Assembly: GCA_903903985.1 (NCBI GenBank)
Contig: CAIVAT010000033.1
Coordinates: forward strand, 1-59,391
From: an uncultured Bacteroidales bacterium
GTDB taxonomy: Bacteria > Bacteroidota > Bacteroidia > Bacteroidales > FEN-979
Length of the DNA: 59,391 nucleotides
Direction of reading: 5' to 3'
A model generated the notes under the pieces. The model saw only the letters and a list, made by a program, of their open reading frames with translations. It was not told where the DNA came from and did no database searches. Of this stretch, positions 33,451-43,637 are shown one piece after another. Position 1 is the first letter of the stretch. Each line of letters starts with the position of its first letter. Made by a program: the position numbers and the translations under genes.

Positions 33451-36400
33451 TCATACCGCTACCACCCTCACTTCCGGGTCAAGATAGACCAGTGCTCGGT
33501 GAACGTGCTGATATCCCATCTCCTCAATATACCCTGCGTATCTGATCAACTGTTTCCCGTGGTCCGGATTGGGTTTTCCACTCTTGTAATCAAGGATAGT
33601 CACCCTGTCGCCGTCAAATATCACCCGGTCGGGACGATAGAATGATCCTTCCGGCAGGAGTATTTCAGCTTCTGTTTTTACTTTAACCTGGTCGCTGAAA
33701 AGCCGTGTAAGCAATGGATCAGAGATGACAACCCTTAAAACTCTTTCAATATTTGCCCGATCGGGATATTCAATCAGTCCAGTCAAACAAGCTTTTTCGA
33801 GCGCACCATCAACATCCTTTTCGGTGATTATCCACGACAGCAGGGTATGAATCCTGTTGCCCCATTGGAATTTCCGCAAAGGATTCTCCGTATCCCACCG
33901 TTGTGGTGCCCTCCTCCGTATTTCAATTTTTTGACGCCAATCATTGCTGATGACAGTTTGCTGCCTGATCGTACCTGATTCCTCTCTGACCTTCTTTTCA
34001 ACATGGGGTGTTTTACCTCCAAAAGCATACTCCGACCTGTTTTCAACCCAAATATTTTCATGCTGAAGGAAAAACTGAAAAAATCCAGGAAGCGAACTGA
34101 TCTCTTCTTGTTTTTTTGGAGGAAATTTTGTGAGAATATAAAGCCGCTCCCTGGGCCGGGTCATCGATACATACAGCAAGTTTAACAGGTCTACCATTGA
34201 TTTTTGCCGTTCATCTACAAATAAAGATCTGTAAACGGTTGTTTCCATTTCTTTATCACTGCGAAGGATAGCCGTTTCCAGACCCGATGCCACTTCTTTG
34301 TCAAGGTCAACCCACAGGTAGGTTTTGGTATTCTTCCGTGCTTCCTGGGCAAAGGGAAGGATAACCAGCGGAAACTCTAACCCCTTGGCTTTATGAATGG
34401 TCATCACCTTTACCGCATTTAATTCTTCAGGTACGATGATTGACAGTTTTCCTTTTTTTTTCTCCCACCATTCAAGAAAATCCACCGGGCCGGTTGATAT
34501 CTTTACAGTAAACTTGAGGACGGCATCCAGGAAAAACTGCAGGTAAGGATCCGGTTCAGAATTCAACTGGTAATATCGGATCAACGCTTCACACAAATCG
34601 TAAACAGGCAACACTTCATATGGTTCCCGCGACAGTATCATTTGCTCACCCGGCGTATTTTCAGAATTTTGCAAAAATTGCCTGATCTCTGCAAGAACAA
34701 TGTCATTCCTGGGTTCAAATAAGAATTTCAGGTATGCCAGTATGAACCTTACTTTCGGTGAATTGGCAATAAGCAGGGATTCAGCAGAAACCACTTCAAC
34801 ACCCTGCCCGAGTAAAAACCTGGCGATGATGCTGGCATTCTTATTACTCCTGCATAGAATTGCCATGTTGCGCAAATGAAAGTTTTCCTTTTGGGCTTCC
34901 AGAATGATCGACAAAATCCTGTTCAGGGTCTTCTCCTCATAATTTGTTTCTTCGTAATCGTTTTCAAGGAATTCAAGACTTATAAAGCCCCCGGTATACC
35001 GGGGGTCGAATTGTTGTTCAAGTCCCTCAAATATTTTTTCTTTCCCATCCGTCAGTACCTGGTCGGCAACAGCCCTGAAAAAGCGGTTGTTGAATGATAC
35101 AATTTCAGATTTTGAACGAAAATTCTGCTCCAGGTTAACCTGCGAAAAATGGCGTTTCAGGGCCTGCTCCCGTTGTTTGAAGATTTTATGCTGATCACTT
35201 CCCGGGATAGCAGGCAGGGCATTGAACTGTTCGACTTCCCCACCCCTCCAGCGGTAGATTGCCTGTTTTCCATCGCCCACCACCAGGTTAAAATGGCCTC
35301 CGGCAAGGGCATTTTCGATAAGGGGAATAAAATTCATCCACTGAAGGACGGATGAATCCTGAAACTCATCGATGAGTATGTGATGATATTTTTCACCAAG
35401 CCGTTCATAAATGAACGGGACCGGTTCATTCATCACAATGCCCGCAATTCTCGAATTAAATTCAGAAATATGCACAAGGTTATTCTGGCATTTGAAATCG
35501 CTGAGTACCTTTTGAATTTCATTCAGCACAGCAAGGGGAAAAATTGTCTTGGCAAGCAACTTCCTGAGGGTATAGTCAGGATGCTGCCGTTCAATCCCAT
35601 GATGTAATTTTTCGTATACATCGAGGAGTATTGGTTTAATGGCTTCAATCTCTGCGCGCGCTGATAAAGAGGCTTTCCCTGAAAGCCATTTATCCTCTTC
35701 AATGGTAGCAACAACGTAGGAATTAGGTTCCATCTTGTCAAACTTCCCTGCAGCAAGGTTCGAAAAATAATTCCATATTCCACGTTCGCCCTGGAAAAGG
35801 TCGGCAGGAGAAAACCTTCCAGCCTGCAGTATCCCAAATCCCTCCTGGGCAATTTCACGGATTCTATTCTCAAACTGGCGGATCCTTGCATACAGGTTTT
35901 CGGAAATGGCCTGAAAGTTTTCAAGAGAAAGCATGCTCAGTTTGCCAATCCTCTTTTCTCCTTCTTCATCAAGCAGGATTCCTGCGAAATCAATGAGGAT
36001 CGAACCAATGTCCCATCCCTTGTCCTCCTCCATGCGTGTTTCGAGAAACTTTACAAGGAGTCTGGTTAACGCCTGATCATCTCCGACCCGATCCAATAAA
36101 AGATTGACGGCAGTCGACAACAGCTCATCTGAATCAAGTTCAACATTGAAATTTATGGGCAGTGCGAAATCGTGTGCAAAAGTCCGGATCAATTTATGGG
36201 AAAAACTGTCTATGGTTCCAATCGCAAAGTCGGCATAGTTGTGCAGGATCAATTCAAGCGCCCTCACCGCATTTGCAGTTATCTCAGGTGCATCCAGTCC
36301 GGTTTCTGCAACCAGCAATGGTGTCAGCGTGCCTTTGATCATCTCGTCTGCTGACTGTTCACCTTTCGACAATTCACCCAATGCCAGAAGCACGCGGTCT

Positions 36401-36549
36401 TTCATTTCATTGGCGGCCTTATTTGTAAAAGTAATCGCCAGCACATGCCTGAAATCCACGGGTTCAGCCAGGATGATCTTTAAATACTCCTTAACGAGTG
36501 TGAATGTTTTGCCTGAGCCTGCAGATGATCGATAAACCGTGAAAGACAT
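33451..36549 (-). CDS. AddA-like UvrD-family helicase-nuclease
   Basis: The protein is the probable motor subunit of an AddAB-type recombination complex. The 1032-residue length suits the shorter AddA forms of this phylum. Walker A is SSAGSGKTFTLV (residues 8-19), motif Ia follows (ITFTNKAANEMKDR), Walker B is ILIDEFQDSS, motif III-IV QA(I)YRWRGGE, and motif VI VSMTRPRERLYIL. The C-terminal PD-(D/E)XK nuclease is shown by ILDYKSGKPNP. The AddB-like partner is five kilobases away on the same strand rather than adjacent, with three unrelated genes between them. Confidence 0.92.
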   Translation of the reverse strand: MSFTVYRSSAGSGKTFTLVKEYLKIILAEPVDFRHVLAITFTNKAANEMKDRVLLALGELSKGEQSADEMIKGTLTPLLVAETGLDAPEITANAVRALELILHNYADFAIGTIDSFSHKLIRTFAHDFALPINFNVELDSDELLSTAVNLLLDRVGDDQALTRLLVKFLETRMEEDKGWDIGSILIDFAGILLDEEGEKRIGKLSMLSLENFQAISENLYARIRQFENRIREIAQEGFGILQAGRFSPADLFQGERGIWNYFSNLAAGKFDKMEPNSYVVATIEEDKWLSGKASLSARAEIEAIKPILLDVYEKLHHGIERQHPDYTLRKLLAKTIFPLAVLNEIQKVLSDFKCQNNLVHISEFNSRIAGIVMNEPVPFIYERLGEKYHHILIDEFQDSSVLQWMNFIPLIENALAGGHFNLVVGDGKQAIYRWRGGEVEQFNALPAIPGSDQHKIFKQREQALKRHFSQVNLEQNFRSKSEIVSFNNRFFRAVADQVLTDGKEKIFEGLEQQFDPRYTGGFISLEFLENDYEETNYEEKTLNRILSIILEAQKENFHLRNMAILCRSNKNASIIARFLLGQGVEVVSAESLLIANSPKVRFILAYLKFLFEPRNDIVLAEIRQFLQNSENTPGEQMILSREPYEVLPVYDLCEALIRYYQLNSEPDPYLQFFLDAVLKFTVKISTGPVDFLEWWEKKKGKLSIIVPEELNAVKVMTIHKAKGLEFPLVILPFAQEARKNTKTYLWVDLDKEVASGLETAILRSDKEMETTVYRSLFVDERQKSMVDLLNLLYVSMTRPRERLYILTKFPPKKQEEISSLPGFFQFFLQHENIWVENRSEYAFGGKTPHVEKKVREESGTIRQQTVISNDWRQKIEIRRRAPQRWDTENPLRKFQWGNRIHTLLSWIITEKDVDGALEKACLTGLIEYPDRANIERVLRVVISDPLLTRLFSDQVKVKTEAEILLPEGSFYRPDRVIFDGDRVTILDYKSGKPNPDHGKQLIRYAGYIEEMGYQHVHRALVYLDPEVRVVAV

Positions 36550-36601
36550 TGAGTTGGGTTGAGTTTAAGCGTGATGTATGACGCGTCAAGCTGGTTGAGG
36601 G

Positions 36602-37894
36602 TCATTTGACATATTGAACCTTGCCTGCATAAATTCTATTTTCAGTAACGACCCTGAAAAAATAGATACCATCTGGCAATCCGGAAAGTTCGGTTTGAAT
36701 TTTCCCTGAAACAACCTCAATATGCTGCTTACGGATTAAATTCCCATGGCCATCCATTACCTGCATCATTGCAGTGGCATTTTTCTCTTGCAGGGTAAAC
36801 CGCACAGGACCGTTTGAAGGATTCGGATAAACCTGCAATTTTGTTGAGGTGAGTTCCTCTAATCCCGGTGGAAACCTGACAGATATCTTTTTTTGGGCAA
36901 GACTGAAATTTTGAAGGGCATCAACAACGAAAACACTGTATGTCTGATCATCCTGAACGGTAACGGTGATGGTATTCCCGGTATCAAGGGTATTCCACAA
37001 TATCTGGTAAGGAGGTGTTCCCCCGGTGACTGTGGCATGCAGTGTAAGGACAGTGCCTTTCAACACCGCTGTATCGGGGCCAAGGGAAACAGACAATGGC
37101 TGTGCCGACATGCGGTAAATATCCCTGTATGTGGCTGTGGCGATGTTTAATTCCTCATTGATCTGCAGGACCGGAATTCCTTTTCCTTTGGCCAGCCATT
37201 TGTATTCAATGATATTGCGGTTCACTGGAAACCCGGCACCCAATGAATCGATATAAATGCTGTCGTGAATGGTAAGCATGGATTTTACGCGCAAGGTTTG
37301 AAAAGTTCCGTAAGGCGTGGTAAGGGTTCCCCAGCCATCCACGAGATTGGATCGGATCCGTTGCGTGCTGTAGTATGCCAGGTTCGGCACGGTGATCGCA
37401 AAGGAGGATGTTGAAGCCCAGGTAAGTCCGGGGGTCATTGGAAATTGGTACTGTTTATCCGGGATGTCGTATTTTGCAGGCAAGGGAATGCCCTGGATGG
37501 TATAGGCAGAGCCCAAATCGCTGAATGAGGTCGCATTATTTTTAAAAAAAGTAAATCCCTGCGAAACGGGCAGGCCCGGGATCAGGCTGCTGGTTTTCGG
37601 TGAAGCAAGATTAGCCCCGCCCAACAGCACAAAGAACAACTGGTAGGCAGCTGGCGTCGCTGAGACAGTAACAAACGTATCCACCCGCTGGCTCTGGGCT
37701 TCAAGGGCAGCATAATTCCAGGTTGTATCCATCGAGGTGTTCGCATATCCTGCAGGTACTGCATTCGTTACGCTCACCCTCAGCGTGTCTCCTGCAACAG
37801 GCATGTCGGTCTGATCAAGGGTTATCTGTGAAAACAGCGGCGATAAACTGCAGAAAACCAAACAAAAAGTAATAATTGTTCTTATCCGATTCAT
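36602..37894 (-). CDS. Type IX secreted protein of unknown function
   Basis: From the ATG at 37894 the 430-residue protein has a signal peptide ending near LFSQI. It has a middle region of unknown fold, a PKD/Ig-like segment (about 285-345, with GGTPPYQILWNT), and a T9SS type A sorting domain at the end (LQVYPNPSNG, then GIYFFRVV). It should be secreted through the outer membrane and anchored at the surface. The frame is open 53 codons further upstream, but that part overlaps the tamB gene and has no signal peptide. The substrate or role cannot be told from the sequence. Confidence 0.87.
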   Translation of the reverse strand: MNRIRTIITFCLVFCSLSPLFSQITLDQTDMPVAGDTLRVSVTNAVPAGYANTSMDTTWNYAALEAQSQRVDTFVTVSATPAAYQLFFVLLGGANLASPKTSSLIPGLPVSQGFTFFKNNATSFSDLGSAYTIQGIPLPAKYDIPDKQYQFPMTPGLTWASTSSFAITVPNLAYYSTQRIRSNLVDGWGTLTTPYGTFQTLRVKSMLTIHDSIYIDSLGAGFPVNRNIIEYKWLAKGKGIPVLQINEELNIATATYRDIYRMSAQPLSVSLGPDTAVLKGTVLTLHATVTGGTPPYQILWNTLDTGNTITVTVQDDQTYSVFVVDALQNFSLAQKKISVRFPPGLEELTSTKLQVYPNPSNGPVRFTLQEKNATAMMQVMDGHGNLIRKQHIEVVSGKIQTELSGLPDGIYFFRVVTENRIYAGKVQYVK

Positions 37895-37943
37895 CTGATC
37901 ATGGTTTATTAGTGTGTTTGGGTAGTCGGGATGAAATTCAGCC

Positions 37944-40900
37944 TTATTTCGCAGTAATTTTATCCTTATTTTTTTTACCGAATTTAAATAATTCACCAAA
38001 TGTGGTGAAATCCCGTTGATATTTGATCCCCACTCCCTGCGTGTAAGGGGCATTGTTATTGAGGATATTCAATGTATTCGTCCGGTTAAACGCACGTACT
38101 CTCCATCTCCTGTTTTGAGTCAGTACATATTCCACATTGATATCACCAACGATGGTACTTGATTGCTGTGCGGTAGAACTGGTATACGAATTCATACCAA
38201 AAGTACCGTCGATCAACAAACGGTCATCCAGAAGTTGTGTGGAAATTCCAACATCAAACTCCTGGTTGGTGGTGCTTGTTCCTGGCTTGTAGTTCATGTT
38301 CACATTCACATTCGTGGTTAGTTGCGACAACATACTGTTTATCTGGTTGGTAACAAGTGACATTGAAGTGGCGCCCATATCAACGGAGGATGAACTGGCG
38401 ACAACCGGTTTAAACTGGTTCATGACCATCAGATAGATTGTTTGTTCCGTGACGGTGACAGGATTGTTTGTATCGATGGTAGAATAGACCATGTTTTTAA
38501 TGCTTTCTTCAACATTAGGCAGGTTGATTGCAAAGGAGATATCCGGGTTCATTAACTTTCCACCAAGTCGCACAATACATTCCACCGGAATACGGAGACC
38601 CTCCTCTTCCGGATTGGTCGTCAGGCCTTTCAATGGTGCTTTGGTTTTATAAACTGCACTGAGGGAAATATTTGCATCCGCGGGATCGCCCGTCCAGTTG
38701 ATCGTACTCCCCTCTTTAATGGACATTGGCAACCGCAGCAGATTTTTAAACTGAAACAGGAAGGATCCCTTTGACAGGGTATAGGTTCCCGATAAGGTAA
38801 ACGGAGAACCAGGGCTCATGCCCATCAACAGGTTCCCGCTACCTGAAGCCTTCAGGTTTCCCAGCTGGTCGGGAAAAAAGACCTCCACTTCGGCATCCTG
38901 GTTCACACGCAATCCAAGGTCCAGTGATAAACCTGTGGGATTTACAGGTTGTTTTCCCATGATTTTCTCAAGCGAATCAGCATCGGGGTTAACAAAAATA
39001 ATATAGTCGGCCATACCTACCGATCGGGTAAGGTCAATGGGGATTACCACATGGGTTTTCCCTCCATTGGTGGCTTTGACAGAAATTTTTATATTTTCCG
39101 GGGGGCCTGTTATGCTTGCCGTACCTGTTGCACGAGCCTTCCCGTAAAAAACACTGTTTTGAGCGCGGGTATTGTTAAAGGCAGCAAAGTCTTCCATTTC
39201 CACATTCAGATCGAGTTTCAGGTCGCTGAAATGCTGGTGCATGATCTTGCCATTCAACACTGCTTTATGACCCAGGGAGTCATACATCGTGATCTTGTTA
39301 AAAATAAACGCATTGCTGTCAATGGTCACAACATCCGCGAAGGAATAGGGCACATTGAGATAATTGATTTTGAATTCAGTCCGCATCAGTTTTAATTGCC
39401 CCCGGATGTCGGGATGTTCAAGCGTTCCTTTGATCTTCACCTGGCCGGAAGCCAAACCGTTCACACCGGTCATAAAGTCTGCGACAAAGGGCCCGACCAT
39501 CTTTAAATTCAGGTTCTTCAGCGACAGGTCGAAATCAAAGTAGGGATTCTTCTTACGCATGTAGTAGCTGCCAGTGAGCGAAAATGGAATGTTGGTTCCC
39601 ACATTGCCTGTATATAATATCTGTGATGTGAGATCAAATTGTGAAGCAGCTGCATCATATTTCACTTTGAATGTGGCATCACCAAGCAGTTCCTTGTTGA
39701 ATTTGAATTTACTGATGCGAAGGTCAGATAGTACAACAACGTCACTGTATAACTTTGAAATTTTCAAATTACCGTTTAGAATTCCATCTATATCCACCTG
39801 GGCGCTTCCAATAAATTGATCCAGTTTCGAAATGTCCACTTTATTAAAACTGACATTCAGGGTATCCGAAGCGGATGCTGAAAGATTACCATTGATTTTC
39901 AGGTACTGATCTCCGGAAAAAAAGGCAAGATTCGAAAATTTGACGGAGGATGTATCGATGGCCATAAAGTTCTCCGGATCGATATTCCAGTATTTTTCAT
40001 TAAGAAAGACATTGAATTGCTTTAACCGTAACTCAATGACGGGGCTTTTATGAAAACTGACATAACCATCGAATTCGCTTGGCATTTGTCTGGCTTTCCA
40101 GGAAACCTTGTAATGTATACTGTCATGCCGTATATTGGAAACCAATTGAAATGAATCGACCTTTACTTCAAGCGAGTCCTGCTTACTGGCTTTCTTTATG
40201 TAAACATAGGAAGACCCGCTCCTGATCGACAAATCGTCAAGTTTGCCTTCGGCATTCAGGTACCAATCGGTCAGTTCGATATTATTGATAAATACCGCCG
40301 GAGATTTTCCGGTCATGACAAAGATGTTTTTTTCCTCATTGTAAAATCCATTGAAGATCGAATTGGGAGCCAGTCGCAGAAAGGGCAGGAAAACATTTGT
40401 AACTTCACCCGATTGTTTAAACCGAACCTCAAAATTCATTTTCTGGTATGATTGGGTTTGGCTCAGTGCAATCAATGAATCGTTCAGGTTGAATGATGCA
40501 AGATAGTTCTGAATGAATGTGGTCAGTGAAGGGATCAATGCTTTGAAGGAGAAATCCCCCGTAACATCGGCATCGACGAAATCGGACTGAAGGTGGTAGC
40601 TTTTCCCGGAGGCAGTGTCCTGCCTTGTCAGCAAAGAAAAATGATCCATGGTAATGATCTTATTGCCCTCCGTATAAACCGTATTATCAAACCGGATGGA
40701 CCCATCGATATTGTCAAGTTTCGTCCCTTTAATATTGACTTTCATCAGTGTCGAAAGGGTTTCAACTGAATCACGCTTTAAAAAGTTCAGATTAAATAAT
40801 TCAGCATGGTTCAACTGCACAGTAAAATCATAGTCAGGTATTGAATCACTCATATCGACCAGTCCATTGAAGTCCATATTCAAAGCCGGGTCATCAATAT

Positions 40901-42356
40901 TCAGCATGCCTTTGAATTTTTTCTCAGTAAGCATTCCTGTAACATTCAGGTTTGAATAGTTATAATGGTTCAAATAGATTGAATCGATGTGAACATTCAT
41001 GGTGAGACCGGCATCACCAAGGGTGAAGCCTTTCCCATTGACGTCAGCGCGCATGGTGACTCTTCCCATGTACTTCGTGTTCCCGGTTAGTTTTCCAATG
41101 TCAAATCTATCAATATTCAGCTGGCCCTTATAACCGATCAGCTTGCTGTCCTTCTGTTTTGTCAGAGCAAGATCGGTCGTCAGGCTGCCAAGGTCAGTTT
41201 TTACCTGGGCAGCGGCCACAAAATCATTGTAAAAACCCGTAAAATTGCCTTTCAGGCTGATCAACCCGACATTTGACAGTATTGCAGGCATTTCAAGATG
41301 ACGAAGATCACCCGGGATAAGCAATGATTCGATATCCTCCCTGGTCGTAGTCATTGCCTTGACATTCAAATTGACGAAAGTCTCTTCAACATCGGGCAAT
41401 CCCATGGCACTGATGTTCCCATGGAAAGTGGTATTCCTGCCAAAGGCAAACTTCAGGTCACGGGCTTTGAAATTGCTTACCGTCCCTTTGATGGTTCCAG
41501 AAAGCCGGAGTCGGTCTTTCATGACGGCCAGTTCCGGAGCGAAATATCCGATATCCTGCAGGTCGAGGGATGATGGTTCTATTTTTGCATGGATGGTGAC
41601 CTCTTTCAGGAAATCATTGTAAGCTCCCCAATGGTCATACAAAAAGTCGAATGTAAGGGAGAGATCGGAATGATCGGTCAGGATTTTCAGATGGTGAGCC
41701 TTTAGGAACCTGGGGCCGACCTGGAATTCCCCGCTGAGGTTGTGAAGGACAATGCCACTTCGCTCCCTGGCCGCAAGATGCGGGATTTTGCCTACAATCG
41801 TATCTCCTTCAAAAGCAACATCGGTCACTTCCAGGTTGATTCCGGCCACTTCGAGATTGGAATAGTCCATCCCGGAGGGAACAGGCGGCTCATTTTCATC
41901 CTGTAAATGAAACCGGGTATCTAGAAGACTCACAGAGGATATTGACACATGCCAGGGAACAACAGGGGTCGTATCGGTTTTTTTCCCTTTATCTTTGGAA
42001 GCGAAATAATCAACGATAAACTGCAGGCTTAATGCGCTGTCGCCGCGATGTGTCAATAACTGCACGACCCCTTTCTCAATAAACACCCTGCTGACGTTCA
42101 GTTTTCGGGTTTTAAACGACACCAGGCCCGGTCGTACCCCCAGTTTGTGGGCGGAAAAAATAATGGCTTTGCGTCGGTCCTTCACGATTATATCCTCCAA
42201 CATCAGTCCATTCTTAAATGAAAGGTTAAACCCGCGGATATGGATTTCTGTCTTCAGTTCCTTTGAAAAATAATCTGCAGCCAAACGCACCACCAGTGTC
42301 TGAACTACATCGCTCCTGAGGACCATGTAGAGGGTCAGCACAAGTGAAATAATCAC
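37944..42356 (-). CDS. tamB: TamB-family translocation and assembly module protein
   Basis: TamB-like proteins span the periplasm and carry lipids or assist outer-membrane protein assembly. The 1470-residue product has an N-terminal membrane segment, a long run of beta-rich AsmA-like repeats, and the conserved TamB (DUF490) domain in the last 400 or so residues, including LSKGSFLFQF and the closing barrel-like segment. The first codon on record is GTG at 42356. The membrane helix continues upstream in frame (KTGAKILLYIVTV) to a stop with no ATG or GTG, so initiation may use GTG or a rarer codon such as ATT. The next ATG, at 42326, would cut the helix short. tsaD diverges 57 bases away. Confidence 0.9.
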   Translation of the reverse strand: MIISLVLTLYMVLRSDVVQTLVVRLAADYFSKELKTEIHIRGFNLSFKNGLMLEDIIVKDRRKAIIFSAHKLGVRPGLVSFKTRKLNVSRVFIEKGVVQLLTHRGDSALSLQFIVDYFASKDKGKKTDTTPVVPWHVSISSVSLLDTRFHLQDENEPPVPSGMDYSNLEVAGINLEVTDVAFEGDTIVGKIPHLAARERSGIVLHNLSGEFQVGPRFLKAHHLKILTDHSDLSLTFDFLYDHWGAYNDFLKEVTIHAKIEPSSLDLQDIGYFAPELAVMKDRLRLSGTIKGTVSNFKARDLKFAFGRNTTFHGNISAMGLPDVEETFVNLNVKAMTTTREDIESLLIPGDLRHLEMPAILSNVGLISLKGNFTGFYNDFVAAAQVKTDLGSLTTDLALTKQKDSKLIGYKGQLNIDRFDIGKLTGNTKYMGRVTMRADVNGKGFTLGDAGLTMNVHIDSIYLNHYNYSNLNVTGMLTEKKFKGMLNIDDPALNMDFNGLVDMSDSIPDYDFTVQLNHAELFNLNFLKRDSVETLSTLMKVNIKGTKLDNIDGSIRFDNTVYTEGNKIITMDHFSLLTRQDTASGKSYHLQSDFVDADVTGDFSFKALIPSLTTFIQNYLASFNLNDSLIALSQTQSYQKMNFEVRFKQSGEVTNVFLPFLRLAPNSIFNGFYNEEKNIFVMTGKSPAVFINNIELTDWYLNAEGKLDDLSIRSGSSYVYIKKASKQDSLEVKVDSFQLVSNIRHDSIHYKVSWKARQMPSEFDGYVSFHKSPVIELRLKQFNVFLNEKYWNIDPENFMAIDTSSVKFSNLAFFSGDQYLKINGNLSASASDTLNVSFNKVDISKLDQFIGSAQVDIDGILNGNLKISKLYSDVVVLSDLRISKFKFNKELLGDATFKVKYDAAASQFDLTSQILYTGNVGTNIPFSLTGSYYMRKKNPYFDFDLSLKNLNLKMVGPFVADFMTGVNGLASGQVKIKGTLEHPDIRGQLKLMRTEFKINYLNVPYSFADVVTIDSNAFIFNKITMYDSLGHKAVLNGKIMHQHFSDLKLDLNVEMEDFAAFNNTRAQNSVFYGKARATGTASITGPPENIKISVKATNGGKTHVVIPIDLTRSVGMADYIIFVNPDADSLEKIMGKQPVNPTGLSLDLGLRVNQDAEVEVFFPDQLGNLKASGSGNLLMGMSPGSPFTLSGTYTLSKGSFLFQFKNLLRLPMSIKEGSTINWTGDPADANISLSAVYKTKAPLKGLTTNPEEEGLRIPVECIVRLGGKLMNPDISFAINLPNVEESIKNMVYSTIDTNNPVTVTEQTIYLMVMNQFKPVVASSSSVDMGATSMSLVTNQINSMLSQLTTNVNVNMNYKPGTSTTNQEFDVGISTQLLDDRLLIDGTFGMNSYTSSTAQQSSTIVGDINVEYVLTQNRRWRVRAFNRTNTLNILNNNAPYTQGVGIKYQRDFTTFGELFKFGKKNKDKITAK

Positions 42357-42374
42357 GGTGACAATATAAAGCAG

Positions 42375-42382
42375 TATTTTTG
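42375..42382 (+). promoter_or_regulatory. -7 promoter box for tsaD
   Basis: TATTTTTG followed by CG matches TAnnTTTG and lies 31 bases before the ATG at 42414. It falls within the coding end of any extended tamB start. Confidence 0.6.
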
Positions 42383-42413
42383 CGCCTGTTTTTATGATAA
42401 TTTCGCGTTAAGT

Positions 42414-43469
42414 ATGCAGCATTTTATTCTTGGCATTGAATCTTCCTGTGATGACACTTCGGCGGCTGTGATCCGGGATGATGTCATCCTTTCAAATGTA
42501 ACTGCTGGCCAGGATGTTCACCGTATCTTCGGAGGTGTGGTTCCCGAACTGGCTTCCCGTGCACATCAGCAAAATATTATCCCGGTAATTGAAACAGCCA
42601 TTCAAAAGGCAAATATAGGTAAAAATCAACTTTCTGCCGTTGCATTTACAAGAGGCCCCGGTTTGCTGGGTTCACTGCTGGTCGGAACCTCCTTTGCAAA
42701 AGCGTTTGCCCTTGGATTAAACATCCCTTTGATCGAAGTGGACCATTTGCAAGCCCATATCCTTTGCCACTTCATCAGGAATGCTGACAGAACAAATCCC
42801 ATACCATCCTTCCCGTTCCTGTGCCTTACCGTTTCAGGGGGGCATACGCAGTTTGTTCTGATCCGTGACTATTTTGACATGGAGATCATCGGACAGACCA
42901 TTGATGATGCCGCCGGTGAGGCATTCGACAAAGCGGCAAAGATCATGGGGCTTCCATATCCCGGCGGGCCGATGATTGATAAGCTTGCGGTACAGGGTGA
43001 TCCGAAACGGTTTGCATTCTCCAAACCGAATATTCCCGGGCTTAACTTCAGTTTCAGTGGTTTAAAGACTTCATTCCTCTATTTTATCCGCGATGAATTA
43101 AAAAAAGACGCTGAATTCATCGAAAAAAATAAGGCTGATCTCTGTGCTTCGATCCAGGCAGCTATCATAGAGATGCTGATGACCAAACTCACGCTGGCAA
43201 TGGATGCGAAAACCGGACTTAATTCACTGATCATCAATGGAAAAATCCTACCCGATGTTGCCATCGCCGGTGGGGTTTCAGCCAATTCGGGTTTACGCAA
43301 AGCGCTTGAAGACGCACGTGATGCCTTTGGCTGGAACATTTTCGTACCCCCGGTGCAATATTCCACCGACAATGCCGCAATGATTGCCATTGCGGGGTAT
43401 TTCAAATTCCTGAGAGGAGATTTTGGAAGCCAGTCGGATACTCCCTATGCCCGGTCTCAAAAAAGGTGA
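42414..43469 (+). CDS. tsaD: tRNA N6-adenosine threonylcarbamoyltransferase
   Basis: TsaD transfers the threonylcarbamoyl group to A37 of ANN-decoding tRNAs, forming t6A together with TsaB, TsaE and TsaC. The 351-residue length is normal. The N-terminal GIESSCDDTSAAV is diagnostic, the metal-binding His111 and His115 are in HLQAH, and SGGHTQ and the GGVSANSGLR block are present. The coding sequence ends in a GTGAC-rich repeat that supplies the TGA stop. tamB lies divergent upstream. Confidence 0.97.
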   Translation: MQHFILGIESSCDDTSAAVIRDDVILSNVTAGQDVHRIFGGVVPELASRAHQQNIIPVIETAIQKANIGKNQLSAVAFTRGPGLLGSLLVGTSFAKAFALGLNIPLIEVDHLQAHILCHFIRNADRTNPIPSFPFLCLTVSGGHTQFVLIRDYFDMEIIGQTIDDAAGEAFDKAAKIMGLPYPGGPMIDKLAVQGDPKRFAFSKPNIPGLNFSFSGLKTSFLYFIRDELKKDAEFIEKNKADLCASIQAAIIEMLMTKLTLAMDAKTGLNSLIINGKILPDVAIAGGVSANSGLRKALEDARDAFGWNIFVPPVQYSTDNAAMIAIAGYFKFLRGDFGSQSDTPYARSQKR

Positions 43470-43500
43470 AACGTGACGAAAACATAATACGTGACAGGTG
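43465..43500 (+). repeat. GTGAC-rich short repeat at the tsaD 3' end
   Basis: GGTGAAACGTGACG at 43465-43478 and ACGTGACAGGTG at 43489-43500 form a degenerate direct repeat. The 11-mer CGTGACAGGTG recurs exactly at 48193-48203 after another gene. Confidence 0.7.
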
Positions 43501-43637
43501 TTCTTCTCCTATCTGCCTGTCCGCCTTTCCACCCGAACCAATTTATACTTTCTTTATACTTCCACCCACAATCTTGGTAAGGATTTAATACCTGAAGCTC
43601 TTATTTTGCCGGTCGAACCAAGCAACAGGATGACAGC

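Noticed and set aside
38949..39395. 148-codon plus-strand ORF inside tamB
   Set aside because: Antisense shadow of the beta-rich TamB coding sequence with no promoter or family features.
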